From the NCBI RefSeq assembly GCF_001945395.1, contig NZ_MSXV01000010.1, forward strand, positions 1 to 64,000: 64,000 nt of DNA, given 5' to 3'. Shown in pieces: positions 24,519 to 33,275 of the stretch (the stretch's first letter is position 1; every line of letters starts with the position of its first letter). Below the pieces are notes generated by a model that saw only the letters and a program-made list of their open reading frames with translations, ran no database searches and had not been told where the DNA came from. A program made the position numbers and the translations under genes. This DNA is from Pseudomonas sp. PA15(2017) (GTDB taxonomy: Bacteria > Pseudomonadota > Gammaproteobacteria > Pseudomonadales > Pseudomonadaceae).

Positions 24519-25907
24519 ATGCGCGATTCGCACAGCGAACGCATGAGTGGCGCGGAAACTTGTGCAGCCGGTGGGCTGGCGTTGGTGTTCGCATTCCGCA
24601 TGCTGGGCATGTTCATGGTGTTGCCGGTATTGGCTACTTATGGGCAGGAGCTCGCCGGTTCAACCCCGGCCCTGATCGGCCTGGCGATCGGTGCCTACGG
24701 CCTGACCCAGGCCTTTCTGCAGATTCCCTTCGGGGTCATCTCCGATCGCATCGGTCGGCGCCCGGTGATCTACTTCGGCCTGGTGATCTTTGCCGCCGGC
24801 AGCCTGCTGGCGGCCAATGCCGACTCCATCTGGGGTGTGATCGCCGGGCGCGTGCTGCAGGGCGCCGGGGCGATTTCCGCGGCGGTGATGGCGTTGCTCT
24901 CCGACCTTACCCGCGAGCAGCATCGCACCAAGGCCATGGCCATGATCGGCATGAGCATCGGCCTGTCGTTCGCTGTGGCGATGGTGGTCGGCCCCTTGCT
25001 GACCCGCGCCTTTGGCCTGTCCGGCTTGTTCCTGGTTACTGGTGCCATGGCGCTGCTGGGCATCGTCATCGTCGCTGGTCTGGTGCCTTCGAGTGCCGGC
25101 CCGCTGCAGCATCGCGAATCCGGCGTCGCCAGGCAGGCCCTGTGGCCGACTCTCAAGCACCCGGACCTGCTGCGCCTGGACTTCGCCATCTTCGCCCTGC
25201 ACGCCATCCTCATGGCCAGCTTCATCGCCCTGCCGCTGGCCCTGGTGGAACAGGGCGGCCTGCCCAAGGAGCAGCACTGGTGGGTGTACCTGACTGCGCT
25301 GCTCGGCGGCTTCTTCCTAATGGTGCCATTCATCATCTATGGCGAGAAAAAGCGCCAGATGCGCCGTGTACTGGTCGGCTCGATCCTCGTGCTGCTCGGC
25401 TGCGAGCTGTTCTTCTGGGCGTTCGGCCATGGCCTGCGCAACCTGGTGCTGGGTATCGTGGTGTTCTTCACCGCGTTCAACCTGCTGGAGGCCTCGCTGC
25501 CCTCGCTGATCAGCAAGGTGGCGCCAGCGGGCGGCAAAGGCACGGCCATGGGCGTGTATTCGACCAGCCAGTTCCTCGGCTCGGCCTTGGGTGGCATTCT
25601 CGGCGGCTGGCTGTATCAGCATTACGGGCTGGCCGGTGTGTTCGGCGGCTGTGCACTGTTGACGGTTCTCTGGCTGGCCTTTGCTGTTACTATGCGTGAA
25701 CCGCCGTACGTGACCAGCTTGCGGTTGCCGCTTTCCAGCGCGGCGTTGCAGGAAGCGGGGCTGGCGGAGCGAATTCAGGCAGCGCCGGGAGTGGCAGATG
25801 CCGTAGTGGTGGTCGAAGAGGCCGCCCTCTATGTGAAAGTGGATACCCAACAATTGGATCGCACGTCGCTGCAGCGCTTGATCGAAGCGGCGCCGGTGAC
25901 GTGCTGA
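24519..25907 (+). CDS. YajR-like MFS transporter with C-terminal cytoplasmic domain
   Basis: A 462-aa inner-membrane major-facilitator protein with twelve predicted helices in residues about 15-395 and the loop-2 motif A (GVISDRIGRRP). About 65 residues follow the last helix (LPLSSAALQEAGL...LIEAAPVTC) with a beta-alpha-beta pattern like the YAM domain of E. coli YajR. The substrate is unknown. It lies just upstream of ssb (15 nt) and probably shares its transcript. It is divergent from uvrA. A TAGAAT (24484-24489) is a possible -10. Confidence 0.85.
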   Translation: MRDSHSERMSGAETCAAGGLALVFAFRMLGMFMVLPVLATYGQELAGSTPALIGLAIGAYGLTQAFLQIPFGVISDRIGRRPVIYFGLVIFAAGSLLAANADSIWGVIAGRVLQGAGAISAAVMALLSDLTREQHRTKAMAMIGMSIGLSFAVAMVVGPLLTRAFGLSGLFLVTGAMALLGIVIVAGLVPSSAGPLQHRESGVARQALWPTLKHPDLLRLDFAIFALHAILMASFIALPLALVEQGGLPKEQHWWVYLTALLGGFFLMVPFIIYGEKKRQMRRVLVGSILVLLGCELFFWAFGHGLRNLVLGIVVFFTAFNLLEASLPSLISKVAPAGGKGTAMGVYSTSQFLGSALGGILGGWLYQHYGLAGVFGGCALLTVLWLAFAVTMREPPYVTSLRLPLSSAALQEAGLAERIQAAPGVADAVVVVEEAALYVKVDTQQLDRTSLQRLIEAAPVTC

Positions 25908-25922
25908 AAGTAGGAGAGCGTT

Positions 25923-26423
25923 ATGGCCCGTGGGGTTAACAAAGTCATTCTGGTCGGTACCTGCGGACAGGATCCGGAAACGCGCTATCTGCCCAGCGGC
26001 AATGCCGTGACCAACCTGAGCCTGGCTACCAGCGAACAGTGGACGGACAAGCAGAGCGGTCAGCGTGTCGAGAAAACCGAGTGGCACCGTGTGTCGCTGT
26101 TCGGCAAGGTCGCCGAGATCGCTGGTGAGTACCTGCGCAAGGGCTCCCAGGTGTATATCGAGGGCAAGCTGCAGACCCGTGAGTGGGAAAAGGATGGCGT
26201 GAAGCGCTATACCACCGAGATCATCGTCGACATGCAGGGCACCATGCAGCTGCTCGGCGGTCGTCCGGACAACGCCGGCGGCGGTGATTCCGCTCCGCGT
26301 CAGTCGCGCCCGGCACCGCAGCGCGAGCCGCAGCAGCAAGCGCCGCGCCAGTCCGCGCCACAGCAGCAGAAGCCGCAGCCTGCCCAGGACTACGACAGCT
26401 TCGACGACGACATTCCGTTCTGA
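25923..26423 (+). CDS. ssb: Single-stranded DNA-binding protein
   Basis: A 166-aa protein: an OB fold (residues about 1-112), a Gln/Pro/Ala-rich linker and the acidic tail ending DDDIPF, which recruits replication and repair proteins. TAGGAGAGCGTT precedes the ATG. It is followed by a terminator. Confidence 0.98.
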   Translation: MARGVNKVILVGTCGQDPETRYLPSGNAVTNLSLATSEQWTDKQSGQRVEKTEWHRVSLFGKVAEIAGEYLRKGSQVYIEGKLQTREWEKDGVKRYTTEIIVDMQGTMQLLGGRPDNAGGGDSAPRQSRPAPQREPQQQAPRQSAPQQQKPQPAQDYDSFDDDIPF

Positions 26424-26441
26424 TCGTCAGCTGACAGCAAG

Positions 26442-26466
26442 AGGCCCCGCACTGCGGGGCCTTTTC
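26442..26466. terminator. Terminator after ssb
   Basis: Stem ggccccgc (26443-26450) with gcggggcc (26454-26461), a 3-nt loop, then TTTTC. It serves ssb and possibly the convergent VanZ-like gene. Confidence 0.8.
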
Positions 26467-26483
26467 ATTTCTGCCGACGCGGC

Positions 26484-26831
26484 TCAGGCCGGCTTGAAGA
26501 AATGCTTGCGCAGCAGGCCCTGGCAGATCCACAGCACCAGCGCCAGGCTGATGCCGCAGAGGTTGGCCAGTACGTCCAGCGGGCTGAACTCGCGTACCGG
26601 CTGGATCACATGCTGCAACCATTCCAGCAGCGGCGCCTGGATGTACAGCAGCGGCCATAGCAGCCAGCCGGGCGTGCTGGGAAAGGCGATACGGGTAACC
26701 AGAGACAGGCCGCCAAAGGCGATCAGATGGAGGAATTTGTCCGACTCGTCGAACAGGTCGGGTGGTGGCTCAGGGCGGAACAGGCCGTAGGCGAGTACCG
26801 CACAGCAGGCCAGGAACAGCAGTTTTCTCAC
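26484..26831 (-). CDS. VanZ-like small membrane protein
   Basis: A 115-aa protein with about four hydrophobic segments. Its DESDKFLHLIAFGGL and EWLQHVIQPVREFSPLDVLANLCGISL motifs are those of the VanZ-like family, whose biochemical role is mostly unknown. I chose the GTG at 26831 (GTG AGA AAA) because AGGAAGAG lies just upstream and the first helix starts at once. The frame is open to 27008 but that extension has no family features. Confidence 0.75.
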   Translation of the reverse strand: MRKLLFLACCAVLAYGLFRPEPPPDLFDESDKFLHLIAFGGLSLVTRIAFPSTPGWLLWPLLYIQAPLLEWLQHVIQPVREFSPLDVLANLCGISLALVLWICQGLLRKHFFKPA

Positions 26832-27076
26832 GTTTCTCTTCCTTCGCTTCTCTATCGGCTCGCCATTGAGACCCGCATCGCGCCGCAGGGTTGCCCACTG
26901 CGTGCCTTCGCCGGGCGCTGGTGCGTCAAGATGAAGCCCGGTGGTGACGCCGCGGGGTAAAAACAGCAAAATGCAGGCCATGGGGCTGAACCGTTCGGGC
27001 TCTGCCAAGAGTCGACTACCCAGGCACCGTTGCCGGGTGTCGGCTCAAATCTGATTGTGGAGCTTCTAGTTTCGTT

Positions 27077-27961
27077 ATGCGCATGCGCCTGTTGTTGCTG
27101 GGTGGTGGCAGTACGCTGGGTCGGGCGTTGATTCGCCTGGGGGCCGAAGAAGATATCGGTTTCCTCGCCCCGCGCCCGCCTGCCCAGGGTTGGGATGCCG
27201 CCAGCCTCACTCAGTTGGTCGACGATACCCGCCCTGATGCGGTGATCAACCTCGCCTATTATTTCGACTGGTTTCAGGCCTCCAAGGTCAGCGAAGAGCG
27301 TTTCGCCGCCCAGGAGCGCGCTGTCGAGCGCCTGGCCGAGCTCTGCCAGCACCACGACATTCGCCTGCTGCAGCCGTCCAGTTACCGGGTGTTCGATGGC
27401 GCGCGGGCGACCGCCTACAACGAGAAGGACGAAACCCAGCCGCTGAGCATGCGCGGCCAGGTGCTGGTGCGCATGGAGCAGAGCGTGCGTGCCCTGTGCC
27501 CGCGTCACGTGCTGCTGCGCTTCGGCTGGATCCTCGACGACAGCCCGGACGGCCTGCTGGCACGCTTTCTGGTGCGCGCCGAGCGTGACAAGGCGCTGTA
27601 CCTGGCCGATGACCGACGTGGCAACCCGACGCCGGTGGACGATGCCGCACGGGTGATTCTCGCCGTGCTCAAGCAGCTCGACTGCGCCGCGCCGTTGTGG
27701 GGCACCTATCACTACGGCGGCCACGAGGCGACCACGGCGCTGGCGCTGGGCCAGGCGATGCTCAGCGAGGCCCGGCACCTGCGCCAGAACCTGCTGGAAG
27801 AGATCTGCGGGCAGGCCCACGCCGCCAGGGGCGATGCCTCGGAAGAGCCGCAGCACGGCGTACTGGCGTGCAAGAAGATCCTTCACACCTTCGGCGTCAA
27901 GCCGCGCGCCTGGCGTGCTGGCCTGCCGAGCCTGCTGGAGCAATATTACCGCCATGTCTGA
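27077..27961 (+). CDS. RmlD-like NAD(P)-dependent sugar-nucleotide reductase family protein
   Basis: A 294-aa extended short-chain dehydrogenase. It has the Rossmann motif GGGSTLG at 9-15, a DAVINLAYY strand and a PSSYRVFDG segment that corresponds to the RmlD active-site region. The YxxxK catalytic pair is not obvious, so activity is uncertain. The end overlaps the next gene by 8 bp. It has the same partner gene in P. aeruginosa as I recall it. Substrate unknown. Confidence 0.75.
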   Translation: MRMRLLLLGGGSTLGRALIRLGAEEDIGFLAPRPPAQGWDAASLTQLVDDTRPDAVINLAYYFDWFQASKVSEERFAAQERAVERLAELCQHHDIRLLQPSSYRVFDGARATAYNEKDETQPLSMRGQVLVRMEQSVRALCPRHVLLRFGWILDDSPDGLLARFLVRAERDKALYLADDRRGNPTPVDDAARVILAVLKQLDCAAPLWGTYHYGGHEATTALALGQAMLSEARHLRQNLLEEICGQAHAARGDASEEPQHGVLACKKILHTFGVKPRAWRAGLPSLLEQYYRHV

Positions 27962-28883
27962 TCAACCCATTCTCGTCACCGGCGGTGCCGGTTTCATTGG
28001 TTCCAACCTGGTCGATGCCCTGCTGGCGCGCGGGCACAGCGTGCGTGTGCTGGACAACCTGTCCATGGGCAAGCTGAGCAACCTGCCGCTCGATGATGCT
28101 CGCCTGACCTTCATCGAAGGCGACGTAGCCGATGCGGCACTGGTCAGTCGCTCGGTGGCTGGCTGCAGCGCCGTTGTGCACCTGGCCGCCGTGGCGTCGG
28201 TACAGGCTTCGGTGGACGATCCGGTCAGCACCCACCAGAGCAACTTCATCGGCACCCTGAACATTTGTGAAGCCATGCGCGAGCACGGCGTGCGTCGCGT
28301 GGTGTTCGCTTCCAGCGCCGCGGTGTATGGCAACAATGGCGAAGGCGTGGCCATCGACGAAGCCACCGCCAAGGCACCTTTGACGCCTTACGCGTCGGAC
28401 AAGCTGGCCAGCGAGCACTACCTGGAGTTCTATGCGCGTCAGCATGGTCTGGAGCCGGCGATTTTTCGTTTCTTCAACGTGTTCGGCCCACGCCAGGATC
28501 CATCCTCGCCCTATTCGGGGGTGATCAGCATCTTCACCCAGCGCGCCCAGCAGGGCCTGCCGATCAGCGTGTTCGGTGACGGTGAGCAGACCCGGGATTT
28601 CTTCTACGTCGCCGATCTGGTCGCACTGCTGCTGCAGGCGCTGGATGCCAAGCAGCCGCCTGCTGGCGCGGTGAACGTCGGTTGGAACGAGTCGGTAAGC
28701 CTCAAGCAGTTGCTGACGCAGATCGGTGAGCTGCTCGGCGGCCTGCCGCCGGTGACGCATCTGGACGCACGAGCCGGCGATATCCGCCATTCCCGTGCCG
28801 ACAATGGCCACCTGGCGAACGAGTACCGGCTGCCGGTGCAGACGTCGCTGCGTGATGGGCTGGCGGCACTGCTCAACAGTTGA
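27954..28883 (+). CDS. NAD-dependent epimerase/dehydratase (GalE-like)
   Basis: A 309-aa extended SDR. It has TGGAGFIGSN (residues 9-18), the SSAAVYG strand and the catalytic YASDK motif, followed by RFFNVFGPRQDP. This is the UDP-glucose 4-epimerase-type layout. The start MSDQPILVTGG overlaps the previous gene, so the two are coupled and probably act in the same sugar-nucleotide or surface-polysaccharide pathway. The exact substrate cannot be read from sequence. Confidence 0.88.
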   Translation: MSDQPILVTGGAGFIGSNLVDALLARGHSVRVLDNLSMGKLSNLPLDDARLTFIEGDVADAALVSRSVAGCSAVVHLAAVASVQASVDDPVSTHQSNFIGTLNICEAMREHGVRRVVFASSAAVYGNNGEGVAIDEATAKAPLTPYASDKLASEHYLEFYARQHGLEPAIFRFFNVFGPRQDPSSPYSGVISIFTQRAQQGLPISVFGDGEQTRDFFYVADLVALLLQALDAKQPPAGAVNVGWNESVSLKQLLTQIGELLGGLPPVTHLDARAGDIRHSRADNGHLANEYRLPVQTSLRDGLAALLNS

Positions 28884-28903
28884 GGCGCTAATTGCAGAAC
28901 AGC

Positions 28904-28929
28904 AAAAAGCCGGCAATGCCGGCTTTTTT
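28904..28929. terminator. Intrinsic terminator after the epimerase gene
   Basis: An A-tract, a gccggc stem (28904-28914 with 28918-28928) and six T; symmetrical, so it can act in both directions. Confidence 0.88.
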
Positions 28930-28962
28930 CGCTCGTGTGGCCCGCAGACTGAACGCTGTTCC

Positions 28963-29012
28963 TGTGGGAGCGGGCCATGCCCGCCAATTCGCGGGCATGG
29001 CCCGCTCCCACA
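28963..29012. repeat. REP palindrome, copy 1 (tgtgggagcg family)
   Basis: A long inverted repeat beginning TGTGGGAGCGGGCCATG and ending with its complement CATGGCCCGCTCCCACA around ccgccaattcgc. It is the well-known Pseudomonas REP type. Two further copies lie at 61.16 and 63.64 kb. It sits between the convergent epimerase and oprG genes. Confidence 0.9.
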
Positions 29013-29051
29013 AAAAGCTGATCGCTGTCAGCCCGCACCTTCGAGCGGTCC

Positions 29052-29744
29052 TTAGAACTTGTAACCCAGCCCCACCATGTACACGAACGGATCCACATCC
29101 ACGTCGACCTTGGCGCGCACGCCCAGGGCGGTGTTGTCCACATAGGCGGTGGTGTCGATGTCGATGTAGCGAGCCTGGGCGTTGATCATCAGGTTGTCGG
29201 TGAGCATGTAGTCGGCACCGATCTGCCAGGCCAGGCCCCAGGAGTTCTTGGCGCGGAAGTTGTCGAAACCGGCTGACGAGGCGCCGCTGCCCACGTGTTC
29301 GTCGTAGATCCAGGTGTAGTTGATGCCGCCGCCGACGTAGGGCTGGAAGGCCGACTTGGCGTTGAGCGGGTAGTACACCAGGCTCAGGGTCGGTGGCAGG
29401 TGCTTGAGGGTACCGAGTTTGCCGTTGGCAGCGTCCAGCACGGTGCCCTTGATCTTCACGTCATGCTCGAACGGCGTGGCGGCGAGCAGTTCGACGCCCA
29501 GATGGTCGGTCAGCATGTAGGCGAAGTTGAGGCCCAGCTGGGTGTCGCTGCTCATGGTCGCCTTGCCGCCCAGATCGGTGCCCGCCAGGCCGCCGCGGTC
29601 GACCTTGACCGAGGAGCTGTCCGCATCGGGATTGACGGTGATGGCGCCGGCGCGCACGAGGATGTCACCGGCCTGGTGCGCCTGGGCAACGGGAGCCGCC
29701 AGCGCCAGGGCGATCAGCGAGGCAGAGAACAGCGACTTGTACAT
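29052..29744 (-). CDS. oprG: OmpW-family outer-membrane protein OprG
   Basis: A 230-aa protein with a signal peptide (residues 1-22, cut after AQA) and an eight-stranded barrel ending in the aromatic GYKF. LGVELLAATPFEHDV and PPTLSLVYYPL are OmpW-family features. In P. aeruginosa OprG admits small hydrophobic molecules and is induced by low oxygen through Anr, which fits the candidate box upstream. Confidence 0.93.
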   Translation of the reverse strand: MYKSLFSASLIALALAAPVAQAHQAGDILVRAGAITVNPDADSSSVKVDRGGLAGTDLGGKATMSSDTQLGLNFAYMLTDHLGVELLAATPFEHDVKIKGTVLDAANGKLGTLKHLPPTLSLVYYPLNAKSAFQPYVGGGINYTWIYDEHVGSGASSAGFDNFRAKNSWGLAWQIGADYMLTDNLMINAQARYIDIDTTAYVDNTALGVRAKVDVDVDPFVYMVGLGYKF

Positions 29745-29786
29745 GGTGAACTCCTAACGGTCATTCGAATCATCTCGGATGGCGTC

Positions 29787-29827
29787 AGGGTAAGGCGGTG
29801 GGCGCAGCGCCTGTTGACTCAGCTCAA
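29787..29827 (-). promoter_or_regulatory. Candidate Anr/FNR box and -10 for oprG
   Basis: TTGACTCAGCTCAA at 29814-29827 matches the symmetric TTGAT-N4-ATCAA Anr consensus at 8 of 10 positions. On the minus strand, TACCCT (29792-29787) lies 31 bp downstream, centre to centre. This is the class II spacing of an activator overlapping the -35. The -10 itself is weak, as expected for an activated promoter. Confidence 0.5.
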
Positions 29828-29879
29828 TGGCTGGCTAAGCAAGGGTGCGACGGTTTGTCACGATACGCGTCAACAGACC

Positions 29880-30401
29880 CTAATTGGCCGGTAGTTCGTA
29901 GGAATAGATTTTGTCCGCCGCCAGCTGATAGCCGACCTCGGCCAGTTCGCTGCTGCTGTGCTCGACCTTGAGCGGGCCTTCGACCCAGAAGGGCTGGTAC
30001 AGCGCGTCGAGCAACACGCCCAGTTCGGTGTTGACGTGGATGATCTGGTTGGACGGCGGTGGCGGCACGTGGATGCACGCGCCGAAGTAGGGCACCAGCA
30101 GGAACTCGGTTACGCGGCCTTCTTCGGTGACGTCCAGCGGTACGATGTAACCGGGGATCTTGACGTTCTGGCCGTCCATCTCCTTGACCACCGGCGCCGA
30201 CGGGAACTGTTGCAACGAGGCGGCACCGCCCTCGGACAACGCGTCGCCCAACTGCGACATGTCGTGCATCGGCGTCATCTGCGGCACCTGTGGCGGTGCG
30301 TCCTTGGGGATCAGCTCCTGCCAGTTCAGGGTACGCAATTCGGCAGCCCAGAGCGGCGAAACCAGGGTGAGGAGCAGAGCGGTAAGCAGGGCGCGACGCA
30401 T
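29880..30401 (-). CDS. Periplasmic DUF3299 protein
   Basis: A 173-aa protein with a signal peptide (to about residue 19, WAA). The mature part contains VKIPGYIVPLD, FLLVPYFGACIHVPPPPSNQ and a C-terminal Y-rich segment, which are DUF3299 features. The conserved cysteine and histidine in GACIHVPPP could bind a metal. It is the last gene of the four-gene ABC operon here. Operon genes of this type are zinc-starvation-induced in P. aeruginosa, as I recall. Confidence 0.8.
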   Translation of the reverse strand: MRRALLTALLLTLVSPLWAAELRTLNWQELIPKDAPPQVPQMTPMHDMSQLGDALSEGGAASLQQFPSAPVVKEMDGQNVKIPGYIVPLDVTEEGRVTEFLLVPYFGACIHVPPPPSNQIIHVNTELGVLLDALYQPFWVEGPLKVEHSSSELAEVGYQLAADKIYSYELPAN

Positions 30402-30423
30402 GACACTACCTTTGAATTGGAAA

Positions 30424-30455
30424 ACGAAGCCGGGCTGATCAGGCCCGGCTTCGCG
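30424..30455 (-). terminator. Hairpin between ABC permease and DUF3299 genes
   Basis: A 10-bp perfect stem (gaagccgggc at 30426-30435, gcccggcttc at 30443-30452) with a 7-nt loop. On the minus strand it is followed by GTTTTCC, so it is at most a partial terminator or an mRNA-stabilising hairpin. Confidence 0.45.
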
Positions 30456-30458
30456 CAG

Positions 30459-31721
30459 TCACAGCCGAATGGAAAGCCCATCGGCCAGCGACTGCCGATA
30501 CGCACGCCAGGCCGGCACGCAGCCCATCAGCAGGGCGGCCGCCAGAATAGCGCCGAGCAGCTTCCACTCATAGGGCGTTGGTGCGCTGAGCGGCAAATAC
30601 AGGCCATAGTTGGCCTGCACGTAGCCTTGCGCAGCGGCGATGCCGGCATACAGCAGCGCCGTGCCGGCCACCACGCCAGCCACCGCCAGCGAGAATGCCT
30701 CGAGTACCAGCAGGCTGGCGACGTGCCAGGGCCGCGCGCCGACCGAACGGAGGATGGCCATTTCCCGGCGCCGCTCATTGAGGCTGGTGAGAATCGCCGT
30801 GAGCATGCCGATCAGCCCGGTCAGCACCACGAACAGCGAGACCACGAACAGCGCCTTTTCAGCCGTGCCCATCAGGCTCCACAGCTCCTGCAGGGCGACA
30901 CCGGGGAGAATCGCCAGCAGCGGCTCGCCGCGGTATTCGTTGACCTCGCGCTGCACGGCGAAAGTGGCGATCTTGCTCTTCAAACCGAGCATCGCCGCGG
31001 TGATCGCCTTGGGCTGCAGGTCCATATGCCGCGCCTGCTCGGCGCTGACCTTGCCGGCGCCGCGAGCGGGAACGCCGTTCTGCCAGTCGACGTGCAGCGC
31101 TTCCATGCCTTCCAGGGAAATGTGCAGGGTGCGATCCACCGGCGTGCCGGTGCGGGCGAGGATGCCGCTGACCACGAACGGCTTGTCGTCGTGCTGCTGC
31201 AGGCTGACCGTCGCCACGCCGTGGGACAGCACCAGCTGGTCGCCCAGCTTGTAGTTCAGTGCCCGGGCTACCTCGGCGCCGAGCACCACGTCGAACAGGT
31301 CGTGGAAGCGTTCGCCCTGGGCCAGCTGCAGGGATTGCCCACGGCCGTAATGGTAGTGGTCGAAGTAGCCCTCGTCGGTGCCCATCACTCGATAGCCGCG
31401 GTGCGAGTCGCCTAGGGAAATGGGGATCGCCCAGTCGACCTGGCGGTGCGCGGCGAGCTTCTCGAAGCTGTCCCAGCGGATGTTGTTGGTGGCGTTGCCG
31501 ATGCGGAACACCGAGTAGAGCAGCAGGTTGACGCTGCCGGAGCGGGCGCCGACGATCAGGTCGGTGCCGCTGATGGTGTTGGCGAAGCTGGCGCGCGCTT
31601 CGGTGCGCACCCGCTCCACCGCGAGCAGCAGGCACACCGACAGGGCGATGGCGAATACCGTGAGCAGGGCGGTGAAACGGCGGTTGGTCAGGCTGGCCAG
31701 GGCGAGTCGTAACAGGAACAC
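30459..31721 (-). CDS. MacB/FtsX-type ABC transporter permease
   Basis: A 420-aa permease with one N-terminal helix (about 17-37), a large periplasmic domain (about 45-280) and three C-terminal helices. This is the four-helix MacB-type layout. It starts at a GTG (31721) with AGGAGG upstream, one base after the ATPase stop. An open frame upstream to 31886 overlaps the ATPase and is rejected. Such transporters move lipids or lipoprotein cargo, or act mechanically, rather than importing solutes. Confidence 0.88.
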   Translation of the reverse strand: MFLLRLALASLTNRRFTALLTVFAIALSVCLLLAVERVRTEARASFANTISGTDLIVGARSGSVNLLLYSVFRIGNATNNIRWDSFEKLAAHRQVDWAIPISLGDSHRGYRVMGTDEGYFDHYHYGRGQSLQLAQGERFHDLFDVVLGAEVARALNYKLGDQLVLSHGVATVSLQQHDDKPFVVSGILARTGTPVDRTLHISLEGMEALHVDWQNGVPARGAGKVSAEQARHMDLQPKAITAAMLGLKSKIATFAVQREVNEYRGEPLLAILPGVALQELWSLMGTAEKALFVVSLFVVLTGLIGMLTAILTSLNERRREMAILRSVGARPWHVASLLVLEAFSLAVAGVVAGTALLYAGIAAAQGYVQANYGLYLPLSAPTPYEWKLLGAILAAALLMGCVPAWRAYRQSLADGLSIRL

Positions 31722-31722
31722 T

Positions 31723-32430
31723 TCAGACCTCCTGGGGCTTGCTGGCGCGGTTGAGTTCACCCAGCGACAGGCTGCGGTCGAACAGTGCGGCCAGGCTCTG
31801 GTCATGGCTGACGAACAACAGGCTGGCGCCGACGTCGCGGCATTCGCCGAACAGCAGCTCGAGAAATGCCTGGCGGGCATCGGCATCCAGCGCCGAGGTC
31901 GGCTCGTCGGCGATCACCAGCTCCGGTTGGCCGATCAGCGCGCGGGCGGCAGCGACGCGTTGCTGCTGGCCGATGGACAGCGAGTCGGCGCGGCGTTCGA
32001 GCAACTCCGGGCGCAGGCCCAGGTGCTCCAGCAGCTTGCCGGCGGCCTGGTCGACGCTGCCGTAGCGCTGGGCGGCACGCTCGGCCCGCAGGCGTGAAAA
32101 GCGGCACGGCAGCTCGACGTTGTCGCGCACGCTCAAGAATGGCAGCAGGTTGAACTGCTGGAAGATGTAGCCGGTGTGGTCGACGCGAAAGCGATCCCGA
32201 CGCGCCGCCGAGAGCGTGGCGAGGTCTTCGCCGAGCAGGCGGATGGTGCCACGGCCAGGTTTCTGCACGCCACCGAGCAGGCCGAGCAGGGTGGTCTTGC
32301 CGCTGCCGCTGGGGCCCTTGAGAAACAGGGTCTCACCGCGTTGCAGGTGAAAATGGGGGATGTCCAGAAGCTCGTCCTGGCCGGGCCAGGCGAAGCCGAG
32401 GTCAGTGAGTTCGATCAGTGCTGTGGTCAT
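31723..32430 (-). CDS. MacB/LolD-type ABC transporter ATP-binding protein
   Basis: A 235-aa ATPase: Walker A GPSGSGKTT, Q-loop FQQFNLLPF, signature LSIGQQQR (Ile instead of the usual Gly at position three) and Walker B LVIADEPT. I chose the ATG at 32430 (MTTALIELTDLGF); an upstream ATG at 32463 adds eleven unlikely residues. It is paired with the permease downstream. Confidence 0.92.
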   Translation of the reverse strand: MTTALIELTDLGFAWPGQDELLDIPHFHLQRGETLFLKGPSGSGKTTLLGLLGGVQKPGRGTIRLLGEDLATLSAARRDRFRVDHTGYIFQQFNLLPFLSVRDNVELPCRFSRLRAERAAQRYGSVDQAAGKLLEHLGLRPELLERRADSLSIGQQQRVAAARALIGQPELVIADEPTSALDADARQAFLELLFGECRDVGASLLFVSHDQSLAALFDRSLSLGELNRASKPQEV

Positions 32431-32558
32431 GGGGACTGCTGGCGCTGGAGGGAAAGGCAGCAAGTGTGCCAGTCATGGCCACGAAATGCTGAGCCAGAGG
32501 GTGTTGCCGAACGTGTGTAACGGCGGATGCCGCCTTGTGGCGGCATCCCCGTGGTCGC

Positions 32559-33146
32559 TCAGAATGTCAGGCGCGGGTTGGCTGGGGTCGACTCGACGCC
32601 CTGCTGGCCGCTCGGACCGATCAGCTGCACGTTGATCTTCTCGGTGGCCGGGAATTGCTTGTAGAACGCCGACAGGTCGAGGGTTTTCAGCTCACCCGGC
32701 TGTTTGCAGGTGAAGCTGTAGTCGGCATCGATATCGCTGTGCTCATGGTGATGGTCGTCGCCGTCAGCATGCTTGCCGTGGTCATGGCCATGGTCGTGGT
32801 CGGCTTTGGCGTTGCCGAACAGCGGGCTGCGTACTTCGTGTTCGCTCAGAGTACAGCCGGCAGCGGAGGGCAGGCCGAACAGGGCCAAGGGTTTTTCAAG
32901 CAGCGCACGGGCGGCGGCGAGGGTCTTCTTGTCGGCATCGCTGGTGGCTGCATGCTCGAAGCCGACGATGTTCATGGCCGGGCTTTCCAGTTCGATTTCC
33001 AGGGTGCTGCCTTCCAGCGCCACGTTCAGCGTGGCGACGCCGTGTTCGTGTTTGCCAAGGCTGCCGTGATCATGATCATGATCGTGGGCCTGAGCAGCAG
33101 CCAGGGGCAACAGGGCGAAGGGCAGGGCGAGCAGCAGGTGGCGCAT
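32559..33146 (-). CDS. His-rich periplasmic DUF2796 protein, probable zinc binder
   Basis: A 195-aa protein with a signal peptide (1-19, AQA), then HDHDHDHG at the mature N-terminus and a second histidine/aspartate cluster (DHDHGHDHGKHADGDDHHH) in the middle. These are typical of periplasmic zinc chaperones or sinks. It is the first gene of the operon with the ABC ATPase, permease and DUF3299 genes. A candidate Zur box lies 35 bp upstream. Involvement in zinc supply is inferred from histidine content, context and recalled regulation of the P. aeruginosa homologues. Confidence 0.82.
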   Translation of the reverse strand: MRHLLLALPFALLPLAAAQAHDHDHDHGSLGKHEHGVATLNVALEGSTLEIELESPAMNIVGFEHAATSDADKKTLAAARALLEKPLALFGLPSAAGCTLSEHEVRSPLFGNAKADHDHGHDHGKHADGDDHHHEHSDIDADYSFTCKQPGELKTLDLSAFYKQFPATEKINVQLIGPSGQQGVESTPANPRLTF

Positions 33147-33180
33147 GGGAGGCTCCGGTCGGGTGAGTGCTGGAATGGAT

Positions 33181-33195
33181 TGATACGTTATAACA
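33181..33195 (-). promoter_or_regulatory. Candidate Zur box before the DUF2796-ABC operon
   Basis: On the minus strand, TGTTATAACGTATCA matches a TGTTATAATATAACA-type Zur palindrome at 11 of 15, with the first half perfect. It covers a TATAAC that could be the -10, so binding would block transcription. It lies 35 bp before the ATG at 33146. Confidence 0.5.
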
Positions 33196-33275
33196 AATTT
33201 ATGTGGGGTGGTAGAGCAGCTTGGTTTGCCTGGCCGCCCGTGGGAGCATGGTGCATCGATTGGATGGAGAAAGGC

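Noticed and set aside
24476..25699. 407-aa frame overlapping the MFS gene in another phase
   Set aside because: The Arg/Gly/Pro-rich translation is typical of a frame-shifted GC-rich gene; the MFS frame has clear membrane helices.
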